Below, in pieces: positions 10,598-19,455 of a DNA stretch of 64,000 bases (positions are counted from its first letter, which is position 1; each line of letters begins with the position of its first letter). This DNA comes from JAPORK01 sp026710285 (lineage in GTDB: Bacteria > Pseudomonadota > Gammaproteobacteria > Pseudomonadales > Endozoicomonadaceae). The stretch covers positions 5,332,001 through 5,396,000 of the forward strand of contig OZ241746.1 of the NCBI GenBank assembly GCA_965201045.1, given 5' to 3'. The translations under genes and the position numbers were made by a program. The notes beneath the pieces were generated by a model. That model made no database searches, had not been told where the DNA came from, and worked only from the letters and a program-made list of their open reading frames with translations.

Positions 10598-11638
10598 ATG
10601 AAAAATTTCAAAGTAATTTTTTTCCTTTTGTTAATCTCTGTCCCCTGGCATATATCTGCTCAAAATAAAAATACTCCCACTGCTTTTGTATGGAGTAGCA
10701 TGAATCTTGATAAGCTTAATATTGCTGATTGTTATACATCAAATGGTAATGTGTATGCCGTTAACGATACTAACTTTATTTATTATCATGCCAGCAAAGC
10801 TGAACAAGGCAGTTGGGAAAAAATAAATGCGAATAATATAAATGACAGATATGATATTCCTGTTAATATAGAATCCATCTATGTTTATAATAACTTAATG
10901 TTAATAGCACTTAAAAGCTATGGTCTTTTTGCCAGTCTTGATAATGGAAAAACATGGAAAAGAACTAAAATAAAAAATTTCTTTTTTTCTGAATCACATA
11001 TCAATGGGTTTGTTGACAAGGCATCAAATAAATTATTTGTTTTTATTGCAGGAGATGCACAGATAAGAAGAACAATTATTGATATTAATCACCCTAATGA
11101 GATCATGAGTAGCCCATGGGTTACCCTGTTACCTGTCGCATATTCAGAATATACACAACTACAATATTTTAATGGAAAAATATATGCAAGTAGCCACTCT
11201 TTTGAACGCAGACGAGGTGCTATTTTTGTCACCAGTAATTATGGTAACACATGGAAAGAAATCAACATTTATCCTCCGGTAATACATGCAAAAACACCTA
11301 TTGCTGTGTATCAGATTTATATACAAGATAATACAATATATGCAGCAACAAATTACGGTCTTTATATGTCAAAAAATGGTATTGACTGGCAATGCGCTGG
11401 CTTTAAAAATAAAACAGTACAGAGCATTTATATATTGAATAAAACCTTGCATGCAGCTGTTTATGATGACGGCATATACAGTTCTTCTGATTCCTTGCAC
11501 TGGGATCATGAAGACGATAGTAGTATTAATAAAAATAAATCTGACTTTGGAAATATCAATTATAATCCTTTTTGTATTACAGGAAAAAATACCATCATAG
11601 TGGGTACCAGCGTAGGGCTTTATAGTGTGAATGGATAA
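10598..11638 (+). CDS. Secreted BNR/Asp-box beta-propeller-like protein
   Basis: 346 residues with a signal peptide (KVIFFLLLISVPWHISAQ). The body holds at least four Asp-box-like turns at regular spacing: SLDNGKTWKR, SNYGNTWKE, SKNGIDWQ and SSDSLHW. Each comes shortly after a GLF/GLY/AIF strand. That pattern is typical of sialidase-type and YCF48-type propellers. The sialidase catalytic set is not evident, so I call a propeller fold and not an enzyme. It stands alone and is probably periplasmic or secreted. Function unknown. Confidence 0.7.
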   Translation: MKNFKVIFFLLLISVPWHISAQNKNTPTAFVWSSMNLDKLNIADCYTSNGNVYAVNDTNFIYYHASKAEQGSWEKINANNINDRYDIPVNIESIYVYNNLMLIALKSYGLFASLDNGKTWKRTKIKNFFFSESHINGFVDKASNKLFVFIAGDAQIRRTIIDINHPNEIMSSPWVTLLPVAYSEYTQLQYFNGKIYASSHSFERRRGAIFVTSNYGNTWKEINIYPPVIHAKTPIAVYQIYIQDNTIYAATNYGLYMSKNGIDWQCAGFKNKTVQSIYILNKTLHAAVYDDGIYSSSDSLHWDHEDDSSINKNKSDFGNINYNPFCITGKNTIIVGTSVGLYSVNG

Positions 11639-12038
11639 AATTTTAATACCTGAACACTGTATAAAAAATTCAGGCTCAATTTTTTCAGCCGTTAATTCAC
11701 ATAATTTTTCTAAGGTTAGCGTTTCTTATTCATAAGAAAACTTATGTTAAATGGTTCTGCAGTTTTTAAATAATAAAAAAAACTGCGAACCATATAGCAT
11801 GTTGCACTTATTTCTGTTGAAAATAAAATTTATCCATGTTAGTCTTCCCGGTAGTTAATTTTGTACTTGCCAATACCTTTTGCTTTTTATGATAGTTTTT
11901 ATCTAAAGCACCGGTTCTTATTTAGGCTTTTTTACAAAATTTATATAGTTTGTAATCAAAAAATTTGAAAAATTTAGGCTGGCAGGAATACAGCTTCCTG
12001 TCTACATAAGATAAAAATATAATTCAAAGAAATAAAAG
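11639..12038. other. AT-rich intergenic region
   Basis: I see no gene, hairpin terminator or repeat that I can support. The final bases before 12039 (AAGAAATAAAAG) closely match the leader of the four-BIR gene read from the minus strand at 55908, so part of the 5' region of the two BIR genes is shared. Confidence 0.4.
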
Positions 12039-12650
12039 ATGAAAAAAATTTTTATCATTTTCTTTTTTATCATGATTAGTGATATTTTAACAGTATACGC
12101 AGGGCTTTTTGATAAAAATCAAACGTCTCCCACTTCTTTACAAGAGTATCGAATCTTACCCACTTTAAAAAAATTAAATGAAACTCCTTTTTTTAGAAAG
12201 AATGGAAACTGTGTATGTCCATGGGCTTTGTATGAAACAGGTCCGCAACAACAAATAAAACAAAGTGAGGAAGGATCATCTGTTGATCCTTTCCATTCAA
12301 AATATCTAGAATATGAGTTAGAAGATGCAAGATTTGAGACACTCAAAGCATTGCCCCTTACCCCCTCCAAATGTAAACTTATTGCCAGAGCTGGATTTTT
12401 TTATGAGGATAACGAGATTAAATGCTTCTGTTGTGGTCTTTCTTTTGAAATCAGAAATAACGATTTTTATCCTCAGCAGATACACGTAGAACACGCAAAA
12501 GGATCTCCATCATGTGAATTTCTGAATCATGCACAGGGGCTCGTCTTCAATCTGGATCAGGGTCAGGGTCAGGATCAAGGTCAGAATGATTTCCTGATGA
12601 CAAACGAGGGAGTCCGCATGATGAAATATAGCTTGGGTATGCTGGCATAA
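12039..12650 (+). CDS. Secreted single-BIR (inhibitor-of-apoptosis-like) protein
   Basis: 203 residues. The signal peptide (MKKIFIIFFFIMISDILTVYA) is nearly the same as that of the four-BIR protein at 53320-55908. One BIR domain lies at residues ~94-163: the R-F-x2-L start (ARFETLKALPL), the ARAGFFY core, then zinc ligands Cys129, Cys132, His152 and Cys159. The tail has a short GQ/DQ repeat. In animals and baculoviruses BIR domains bind caspases or IAP-binding-motif proteins; there is no RING domain here. Whether this copy binds caspases cannot be read from sequence. The segment EEGSSVDP is matched by KGSTVDP in the larger protein, so the two genes share ancestry. Confidence 0.85.
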   Translation: MKKIFIIFFFIMISDILTVYAGLFDKNQTSPTSLQEYRILPTLKKLNETPFFRKNGNCVCPWALYETGPQQQIKQSEEGSSVDPFHSKYLEYELEDARFETLKALPLTPSKCKLIARAGFFYEDNEIKCFCCGLSFEIRNNDFYPQQIHVEHAKGSPSCEFLNHAQGLVFNLDQGQGQDQGQNDFLMTNEGVRMMKYSLGMLA

Positions 12651-12683
12651 ATAGAAATAATTGATATTCTCCCTCCCTAAAGG

Positions 12684-12943
12684 CTGTCTCTTAGTCACAT
12701 TTTTCAGGTTCAGTCTTTTACTCTGGCATGTTTGTTTTTTGCTGAATATACCAGCCTTTGCCGGACACATCGTGGGCTGAGCCTGTCGAAGCCTGGGAGA
12801 AATTAAAACCTGAGTGTCCCCATCCAGGCTTCGACAAGCTCAGCCAGCGGATAGGGTAGTATTGATGAAATTGTCTGAATTTACCTGTATTTACTGCTCT
12901 GTTCATCTGAAATTTTTGTTGGGGATTTGTGTATAAAAGACAG
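12684..12943. repeat. Dispersed repeat / MITE-like element, copy 2
   Basis: The left end is CTGTCTCTTAGTCACATTTT. The right end, read inverted, is CTGTCTTTTATACACAAAT, the same as the outer end of the copy at 63423. Inside is a palindrome built from GCTGAGCCTGTCGAAGCC and GGCTTCGACAAGCTCAGC. Homology to the 39.5 kb copy continues ~60 bases past the right end (TTATACA, GGTGTGAAAAAA), so the true unit may be longer. It encodes nothing. The ends resemble IS50/Tn5-type ends (CTGWCTCTTATACACA). Confidence 0.65.
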
Positions 12944-13040
12944 GTCATTCCGGAGGGGATTGCATACTCTTATACAAACCTTTGGTTGGGTGTGAAAAAA
13001 CCTGGAACAATTAGCTCATTGTGTAGTAAACCATACCTAA

Positions 13041-14021
13041 TCAAACAGCTATCTTTTTTTTCAGAGAAATCTCTCCGCCTGAAAAGGCATGAATGCCATC
13101 TGTTTTCTTTATTAACAGGTTACCCTGTTGGCTGACACCTACACACAGACCTTCATGATAATAGTTACCGCTGTATAAAATAACGTGCTGACTGGCATAA
13201 AGATTATATTTATTCCATAAACGGTAAAAAGGTAAAAAACCAAACTGATAAAATGTTTTAAGGTATTTAGCCATTTGCGCTGTAAAGCAAGCTACCAGTT
13301 GATTTTTATCAGGCAGCAGCCTGAGAATACTGTAAACATCAGTCACCGGTTGTTTTATTTTTTGCTTAACCATTTCAGGTAAGTAAAGATTCACGCCAGC
13401 TCCAATAACGATTTGGGTCTTTTTTTGTTTACAAAGATCAATTTCAACCAAAATACCGGCCAGTTTTTTTTGCTGCCAAAAAACGTCATTGGGCCATTTT
13501 AACTTAAGATCATTAGCACCAAATTTTGTTAATACTTTCACTATTGCCAAACCAGCAATGAGGCTTAAACCATCCAGAGCGGCAACCTGCAAATCAGTAT
13601 ACCACAGTAGCGAACTGTAACAGTTCCTTCCCGGCGGACTTTCCCATCTGTTTGCCTGCCGACCTCGTCCTGCAGTTTGGTGGTCAGCAACACAAAGGCT
13701 TAGCTCATAACGATTATCAGCAAGCAGAGGTGCCTGTGTATTTGTAGAATCAGTACTGAAAAGTGCATTAACCTGAACATGCTCTTTTAACTGTTCAGGC
13801 AGGTATTGTTTTATTTTATCTTCCTGGAATAAGCTAAAAGGATGCTGTAAGCGATACCCCTGGTTTTCACAGATGATTTCCGTTCCCATCTCTTTTAGTC
13901 TGCTGATAACTTTCTGCAGAGCAGCTGTTGTTAACTGATATATACTTTTTAGCTGCTCTGCTGTAAAAAAGTCTCCTCTGTGTAACCGCAGAAGCAGTTT
14001 AATTGCAATATCATGATCCAT
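13041..14021 (-). CDS. birA: Biotin-protein ligase / biotin operon repressor
   Basis: 326 residues from the ATG at 14021; a TTG two codons earlier is less likely. BirA activates biotin to biotinyl-AMP, transfers it to the biotin carrier protein of acetyl-CoA carboxylase, and represses bio genes when unoccupied. The N-terminal ~60 residues form a winged helix-turn-helix (FTAEQLKSIYQLTTAALQKV). The ligase core follows: GRGRQANRW near residues 118-126, the KWPND block, GILVEI, and a C-terminal SH3-like domain (GLCVGVSQQGNLLIK). Length is normal. It is the last gene of a minus-strand run dapA-bamC-purC-birA. Confidence 0.95.
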   Translation of the reverse strand: MDHDIAIKLLLRLHRGDFFTAEQLKSIYQLTTAALQKVISRLKEMGTEIICENQGYRLQHPFSLFQEDKIKQYLPEQLKEHVQVNALFSTDSTNTQAPLLADNRYELSLCVADHQTAGRGRQANRWESPPGRNCYSSLLWYTDLQVAALDGLSLIAGLAIVKVLTKFGANDLKLKWPNDVFWQQKKLAGILVEIDLCKQKKTQIVIGAGVNLYLPEMVKQKIKQPVTDVYSILRLLPDKNQLVACFTAQMAKYLKTFYQFGFLPFYRLWNKYNLYASQHVILYSGNYYHEGLCVGVSQQGNLLIKKTDGIHAFSGGEISLKKKIAV

Positions 14022-14092
14022 TTTCAATGTTGGCTACTTTAGTCAGAGTACAATAATCAGTGGCATATCTTTGGTTATCCGGGAAAATTTTA

Positions 14093-15196
14093 TCATGCGA
14101 TAAGATTATATTTGCTATGTAAAGTCTCAATAATCTCTTCCTGAGGGTTACTGATTTCAGGTAAAGGTTTTCCGGTAATCTGTTCAGAAAGTTGTTTATA
14201 TATAGCCGATACGTCCATAAAAACTGATTCAGGTAATGTCATATTTTCAGCCAGCGCTAAACGTTCTGACATGCGATCAGAATTGAGTAAAATATCCGGT
14301 TCAGGCACATGAGAAAGCAAAGCCTGACGAAAAGATTCTTTTGACAATTCAACAATATTACCGTCATTGTAATCTGATTCATTCCAAAAGCGAGATGAAT
14401 CCGGGGTTCCCACTTCGTCCATATAAATTAACTTCTCTTTTCCTTGTTTATCAGTGACATAGCCAAATTCAAATTTAGTATCCACCAGCACCTGACCGAT
14501 TGATTGTAGCTTTTTACTAATAACATCAAAACCTTCCTGCAGCAGATTTTCATAAACAGTAATGTCCTGAACTGAACGAAAATCAAAAGCCTGGTAATGC
14601 GCTTCAATAGTATCACGACTGATACTACAATCATCCACAGCAGGCACACCTGGAATACCATGCATAATACCCTTTGTAGAAGGGGTATTAAGCAGCTCAT
14701 CGAGACGTTGATTTTTTTTGAGATCTTCAGGAAGCGCTATACCACAAAAAAGACGTTCACCTTTTGCATAAGCTCTCCACATAGAACCTGTAATATATTG
14801 ACGGGCAATCGCTTCAATTTTAACAGGTCGTGCTTTTTGTACAATCCATACTAATGGGTGAGGAATTTCCAGGATGTGATTTTCAGCCAGTCCCTGTTGC
14901 TGAAACAGCTCAAACCAAAAAGCTGAAATACTATTTAATGCCGCTCCTTTTAAGGGGACGCCATGCAGACTATTTTCAGCTTTCCAGCGGCAGTCAAAAG
15001 CTGAAATTCTATCGCTAATAACCATAATGGCTAAATCAGCATCATCTGCTACATCATATTCGCGCTGTTCTGCTAACCGTTGACTATCCTGTTTATTCAG
15101 CCAGTAAACAGAACGAACTTTACCACTGTGTACAGGCTGATCGGTTTTAACCGGTAATTGATCATTTGTAACCAGGATTGTTTTTGCTATATTCAC
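14093..15196 (-). CDS. purC: SAICAR synthase (purine biosynthesis)
   Basis: 367 residues. It joins CAIR and aspartate with ATP to give SAICAR in purine synthesis. Clear motifs are SGKVRSVYWL, ISDRISAFDC, KARPVKIEAIARQYITGSMW, DTKFEFGY and DEVGTPDSSRFW. The length fits the longer gammaproteobacterial PurC form. The frame runs on to 15280, but I place the start at GTG 15196: AAAGG lies 7 bases upstream, the protein then begins like other PurCs, and the bases beyond are a palindromic repeat (15232-15298). It sits downstream of bamC, an order seen in related bacteria. Confidence 0.93.
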   Translation of the reverse strand: MNIAKTILVTNDQLPVKTDQPVHSGKVRSVYWLNKQDSQRLAEQREYDVADDADLAIMVISDRISAFDCRWKAENSLHGVPLKGAALNSISAFWFELFQQQGLAENHILEIPHPLVWIVQKARPVKIEAIARQYITGSMWRAYAKGERLFCGIALPEDLKKNQRLDELLNTPSTKGIMHGIPGVPAVDDCSISRDTIEAHYQAFDFRSVQDITVYENLLQEGFDVISKKLQSIGQVLVDTKFEFGYVTDKQGKEKLIYMDEVGTPDSSRFWNESDYNDGNIVELSKESFRQALLSHVPEPDILLNSDRMSERLALAENMTLPESVFMDVSAIYKQLSEQITGKPLPEISNPQEEIIETLHSKYNLIA

Positions 15197-15231
15197 GACA
15201 AGACCTTTGTTTATTAACTTAAACTTCTTGG

Positions 15232-15298
15232 GGTCTATTGATGTTTTGTCATATTGCTCAGCTTTCACAAAAAATGACAAAACATCAACAGACTCTAG
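15232..15298. repeat. Palindromic repeat with ~20 bp stem
   Basis: GTCTATTGATGTTTTGTCAT and its inverted partner ATGACAAAACATCAACAGAC flank a ~25-base loop, with one mismatch. It sits between bamC and purC. Half of it recurs at about 51019-51063 (CTGTTTTGTCATATTGCTCA) and a shorter piece at 28885-28905 (GGGTCTGTTGATGTTTT). It may fold in RNA and affect readthrough into purC. Confidence 0.6.
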
Positions 15299-15318
15299 CT
15301 GTTTGCATGCAGACTAAA

Positions 15319-16443
15319 TTAGAATTGACTCCAAATTTTGTCCAGTACAATTTCACTTAATTTAGCTGTAGCCCTTGTTTCTGTATTTTTTTCAAGATAA
15401 AGATAAACTTCTTCATTTTCTGGAGACAAGACTAAACGATAGACAGGGGCTTTTTGTATTTCATCACTTCCTTTGATACCAAATAACTGTTTAGGAGAAA
15501 TAATTTTGCCTGTTGTAGCGTTGACTTTATTCGGGAACAGATGAATATAGTAAATACCAGCGTTATAATTTTCTCCTTTTATACTAACGCCTGCTTCTTC
15601 CAGTGCCTGTCTTGTAATATTCCATGCCGCATCAAAAGAATTTTTTATTTTCAGAACAGGTTGTCCATTATCATCTGTAGTTAACAGAGCCAATGATTTT
15701 GCATCTTCAGTTTCTACACGTTCAGGTGCGTTTGCAGTTTCCTTTTGCTGAATCAGATAGGTAAAAAACGCTTGTCTGAGATCATCTAACCGCTTAGCTT
15801 CAGACACAGTTAACTGTTTTTTTATGCTTTTATGCGATGATGCAGCAGCATGCTGTAAGTTCATTGCTATCTGCCAGCCGTCTACACCAGCAACAGTTTC
15901 TAAAGAAAAAAGTAGTTTCAGTGGTACCTCACTCATATGCTTGCTTTTTTTGCTGAATCGATGAACTACTTTAGTCATGATTCCTTTTTTTGCATTTTTT
16001 TTAGTGGTTACCCAGTCAGATATAATCATTTTGGATGCTTTATTTTGATAGCTGATGGCAAAGCTTTTCAATTGCAAAAAGCTCAGCATACTATTCCAGA
16101 GCAGGTTAAAATCAGCATTGCTTTGAATTACAATACCGACAGATGTATCAACCATCCGATAATAAGTGTTATCTGTATCAGTTACGCTATACACAGGCAA
16201 AGGTACTTTATTAGGTTGCAGAGGGGCTGTCCGGTTTGTTGCAGGCGCAGGAATCTGTATACTTTGCTCTGGAGGTACTAAATCCAGATACTTTGGAATA
16301 ATTAACGGTTTATCTTCTTTTGCATTGACATAATCTTTTGAATAATCACGAAAATAGTTATTAAACCAGCAGCCTGATAGTTGTGATGTACTCATCACAA
16401 ATAATAAACAGATCAGCCTTTTAACTCTCGTTTGCTTATACAC
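15319..16443 (-). CDS. bamC: Outer-membrane assembly lipoprotein BamC
   Basis: 374 residues from a GTG start with AAGGA 8 bases upstream. BamC is a lipoprotein of the BAM complex that inserts beta-barrel proteins. The signal peptide ends in the lipobox LSGC with the lipidated Cys25. An N-terminal unstructured stretch (IIPKYLDLVPPEQSIQIPAP) is followed by two helix-grip domains (about residues 100-220 and 255-370). It lies 18 bases after dapA on the same strand, the usual dapA-bamC pair, so the two are probably co-transcribed. Confidence 0.9.
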   Translation of the reverse strand: MYKQTRVKRLICLLFVMSTSQLSGCWFNNYFRDYSKDYVNAKEDKPLIIPKYLDLVPPEQSIQIPAPATNRTAPLQPNKVPLPVYSVTDTDNTYYRMVDTSVGIVIQSNADFNLLWNSMLSFLQLKSFAISYQNKASKMIISDWVTTKKNAKKGIMTKVVHRFSKKSKHMSEVPLKLLFSLETVAGVDGWQIAMNLQHAAASSHKSIKKQLTVSEAKRLDDLRQAFFTYLIQQKETANAPERVETEDAKSLALLTTDDNGQPVLKIKNSFDAAWNITRQALEEAGVSIKGENYNAGIYYIHLFPNKVNATTGKIISPKQLFGIKGSDEIQKAPVYRLVLSPENEEVYLYLEKNTETRATAKLSEIVLDKIWSQF

Positions 16444-16461
16444 GCCAGATCCTTTTTTATA

Positions 16462-17352
16462 TTACATTTCAGACACAACAATACCGCTACTTTTCATCGC
16501 CTCACTCACGACAGGATGCGACTCAGATCGCAGAGGCATAAGAGGTAGCCGGATACCATTTTGTATTTTTCTCATTTTATTCAACGCCCATTTTACCGGA
16601 ACAGGGTTTGCTTCAACAAATAATGCTTTGTTTAAACCAGATAATTGCTGATCAATTGCTTTTGCTTCTTCTGTATGACCCCTCAGGGTTTCACTACACA
16701 TTTTGTGCATTTTTGCAGGAGCTATATTAGCTGTAACTGAAATAACCCCTTTTCCTCCGCACAGCATGAGTTCAAATGCAGTTAAGTCATCTCCTGAATA
16801 AACAGCAAAATTTTTTCCTTCCGCAGCATTGATTAACATCTTTGCCCGCTCTATATCGCCAGTTGCTTCTTTAATACCAATAATATTAGGATGATCCATT
16901 AAGCGTACCACCGTTTCTGGTAACAGATCAGTTATTGTTCTACCCGGAACATTATAGAGTATCTGCGCAACAGGAACACGCTCTGCAATACGATGAAAGT
17001 GTTGATAAAGCCCTTCCTGACCAGGACGATTGTAGTAAGGAACAACTAACAGGCAGGCATTGGCACCGAGTACTCTTGCCTGTTCTGTCAGGTAAATAGT
17101 TTGCTCTGTACTGTTTGTACCTGTACCGGCAATAACGGGAATACGTCCGTCTACTCTATCAATGACAAAACGCAGTATTTCAGTACGTTCTTTTTCTGTT
17201 AGTACAGGACTTTCTCCTGTTGTTCCAAGAACAACAATGGCATCAGTTTTTTCTTGTATATGCCAGTCTGTTAATAGTCCTAATGCTTTAAAGTCAATGG
17301 TTCCATCTGTAAGCATTGGTGTAATTAATGCTACGCAACTACCGGTAATCAT
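16462..17352 (-). CDS. dapA: 4-hydroxy-tetrahydrodipicolinate synthase
   Basis: 296 residues. It condenses pyruvate with aspartate semialdehyde, the first committed step to lysine and diaminopimelate for peptidoglycan. Catalytic residues are in place: Lys161 (GIKEATGD) for the Schiff base, Thr44-Thr45 (GTTGES), Tyr107, Tyr133 (YNVPGRT) and Arg138. AGAGG precedes the ATG. It is the first gene of the minus-strand run dapA-bamC-purC-birA, so the promoter should lie in 17353-17450. Confidence 0.97.
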   Translation of the reverse strand: MITGSCVALITPMLTDGTIDFKALGLLTDWHIQEKTDAIVVLGTTGESPVLTEKERTEILRFVIDRVDGRIPVIAGTGTNSTEQTIYLTEQARVLGANACLLVVPYYNRPGQEGLYQHFHRIAERVPVAQILYNVPGRTITDLLPETVVRLMDHPNIIGIKEATGDIERAKMLINAAEGKNFAVYSGDDLTAFELMLCGGKGVISVTANIAPAKMHKMCSETLRGHTEEAKAIDQQLSGLNKALFVEANPVPVKWALNKMRKIQNGIRLPLMPLRSESHPVVSEAMKSSGIVVSEM

Positions 17353-18029
17353 ATATTTTAACCTCTTAATAATTTATTGTGGCTCGGTCATTAATAACTG
17401 ATTGTACATTACATAATAAAATATCTGAATAAATACATATTTTGAATTAACAGTTAAATAAAGTATATTGAGTATTGATCAGGTGTATTTTATTTCATCC
17501 GAACCCGCATGCAAATTTAAAAAAATCCTGTAACAGTACCACTGAATTTAGGATCTGTTTATGTTTTTATTTTTTTTAACAGAGCTCTTTTTATAGTTCT
17601 ACAAAGTTGAGATTAGCATCAAAGAAGATAAATGATAAACTTTAACAGCTTAAATTCAGGTTATGGCAAGTCACCTTGCCAACCGAATAAAAAATAGTGA
17701 CAACACTTTTTTGAGGTGGCATACTATTTTTATAAAAAACACAATAATATTGATAGATCTTTTGGAAAAAATAGACGCTTTAGCTAAAAATTTGTGTCGA
17801 TATAAAAATCAAAAGAGACGTTAAGTTGTTTGCTCTGAAAGGCAGTTCTCAGAAACCGGTTCAGCTGAACGTTTCATTTTAGAAGTAGACTGATGATCGC
17901 CTGACAGAATAAATAAAAAGCACTCTATACTTAATCTGGTATTACTCGTAAAAAAACAACAAAGATTTCCGGATAGTTTTATCCCGAATTATTAACTAAT
18001 TATCACTTATTTTAATAATCATCTGTTTT
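17353..18029. other. Intergenic region between divergent dapA and bpt
   Basis: It must contain the promoters of the dapA run (minus) and bpt (plus). Candidate elements are too weak to place in this AT-rich sequence. I found no reading frame or repeat that I can support. Confidence 0.4.
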
Positions 18030-18773
18030 ATGAAAAAAATATCTGAGCTGGAAGCTTTGTGCCAGGTAACTGCCAATCATCGCTGTGGCTATTTATCTGA
18101 TCAAAAAGCACGTATACAATTTATACCTTTATCTGCTGTTACGGATGAAGGACAATTTTCCTTTTTGAATGAGCATGGTTACCGACGTAGCGGGAATTAT
18201 ATCTACCGACCTGTTTGTCAGGCGTGCTCATCTTGTATCCCTCTGCGCGTTTTGAGTAAGCAATTTACCCCTTCTCATTCACAACAGCGGTGCTGGAAAA
18301 AAAATCAGGATTTATCTGTATGTTGCACCAAACCTTATTTAAACGAGGAACGTTATCAGCTTTATGAAAAGTATATTAATACCCGCCATCGGGGTGGAGA
18401 GATGTTTCCACCTTCAGCAGAACAATTTGTTGATTTCCTTTGTGAAAGCCCACAATGGTGTAATTTTTATGAGTTTAGAAATAAAAAAGGGGAGTTATTA
18501 GCTATAACTGCAGTTGATCATTTATATAAAGGGATTGCACCGATTTATACATTTTTTGATGCTGGCTCCACATCGATAAAGAGAAGTTTAGGTACTTTTT
18601 GTATATTATGGCTGATAAATTATGCAAAATGTAATGATATACCCTACGTTTATCTCGGTTACTGGATAAAGCAATGCAAAAAAATGGTTTATAAGATTAA
18701 ATTTAAACCCTGTGAATTACTGATACAGGGTCAGTGGTGCTTATCATCACAAACAAGCATCTGTGATAATTAA
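18030..18773 (+). CDS. bpt: Aspartate/glutamate leucyltransferase (N-end rule)
   Basis: 247 residues. Bpt moves Leu from Leu-tRNA onto proteins that start with Asp or Glu, making them ClpS/ClpAP substrates. The N-terminal cysteine cluster of the family is present (CGYLSDQKA, then YRPVCQACSSCIPLRV), and the acetyltransferase-like core shows YINTRHRGGEM, FYEF, AVDHLYKGIAPIYTFFD and YVYLGYWI. ClpS and ClpA are encoded in this window, so the whole pathway is present. infA follows 92 bases later, a common gammaproteobacterial pairing. Confidence 0.92.
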   Translation: MKKISELEALCQVTANHRCGYLSDQKARIQFIPLSAVTDEGQFSFLNEHGYRRSGNYIYRPVCQACSSCIPLRVLSKQFTPSHSQQRCWKKNQDLSVCCTKPYLNEERYQLYEKYINTRHRGGEMFPPSAEQFVDFLCESPQWCNFYEFRNKKGELLAITAVDHLYKGIAPIYTFFDAGSTSIKRSLGTFCILWLINYAKCNDIPYVYLGYWIKQCKKMVYKIKFKPCELLIQGQWCLSSQTSICDN

Positions 18774-18865
18774 AAAAAAGAAACGTTTTTTATTTTGATT
18801 TGCGATAAAATTTAAGGCAAAATGCTACAATGATTTATTGCTAATATCAATGAGGTAATTGCCTA

Positions 18866-19084
18866 ATGGCAAAAGAAGAATCTTTTGAAATGGAAGGTGT
18901 TGTTGTCGACACCCTTCCTAATACAATGTTCAGAGTAGAACTAGAAAATGGTCACGTGGTAACGGCGCATATTTCTGGTAAAATGAGAAAAAATTATATC
19001 CGTATATTAACGGGAGATAAAGTTCGTGTGGAATTAACACCCTACGACCTTAATAAAGGCAGAATTGTTTACCGTGCACGTTAA
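18866..19084 (+). CDS. infA: Translation initiation factor IF-1
   Basis: 72 residues, the standard length. IF-1 binds the 30S A site during initiation. The sequence is a full OB-fold match: MAKEESFEMEGVVVDTLPN, FRVELENGH, HISGKMRKNYIRIL, GDKVRVELTPYDL and GRIVYR. TGAGG lies ~11 bases before the ATG. Confidence 0.98.
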   Translation: MAKEESFEMEGVVVDTLPNTMFRVELENGHVVTAHISGKMRKNYIRILTGDKVRVELTPYDLNKGRIVYRAR

Positions 19085-19455
19085 ACGGGAGTAAAAAAAC
19101 AGATAGATTGTTCACTGTAATACACAGCATGCTTTTATATAGTAAATGTCTGCCTGCATAATTTTTTAGAAAATACGTTGTAAATGACAGGTCGATTCCT
19201 GCTTTCCCAAGAATGACAATGTGTTTTTGAAAGTAATGGCTTATTTATCTCATAAAACATAGCAACAGGCAGATTCAGATAATACAGAATAATTTCAATA
19301 TTACTCGTCCATTGGCTGAGCGGAATCGAAGTCTGAAGATCTGTGGTAGTGTTGATTTTATTGTGTCTTATGAGAGTGGAGAATATTTTTCATCGATTCA
19401 CTAAATGGATAAAAACTGTTGACTGGTTTTTTATGATTAATATCTTCCGGTTGTA
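19085..19455. other. Intergenic region with repeat debris
   Basis: No gene is supported. CATTGGCTGAGCGGAATCGAAG at about 19311-19332 resembles the GCTGAG...TCGAAG palindrome of the dispersed repeat family, and CGATTCCTGCTTTCCCAAGAATGAC at about 19193-19217 resembles its TTCCTGCGAAAGGAGGAAT portion near 63740. Both are fragments. Confidence 0.4.

Noticed and set aside
15197..15280. N-terminal extension of purC
   Set aside because: It is a palindromic repeat found elsewhere, and GTG 15196 has a good ribosome-binding site and matches the family start.
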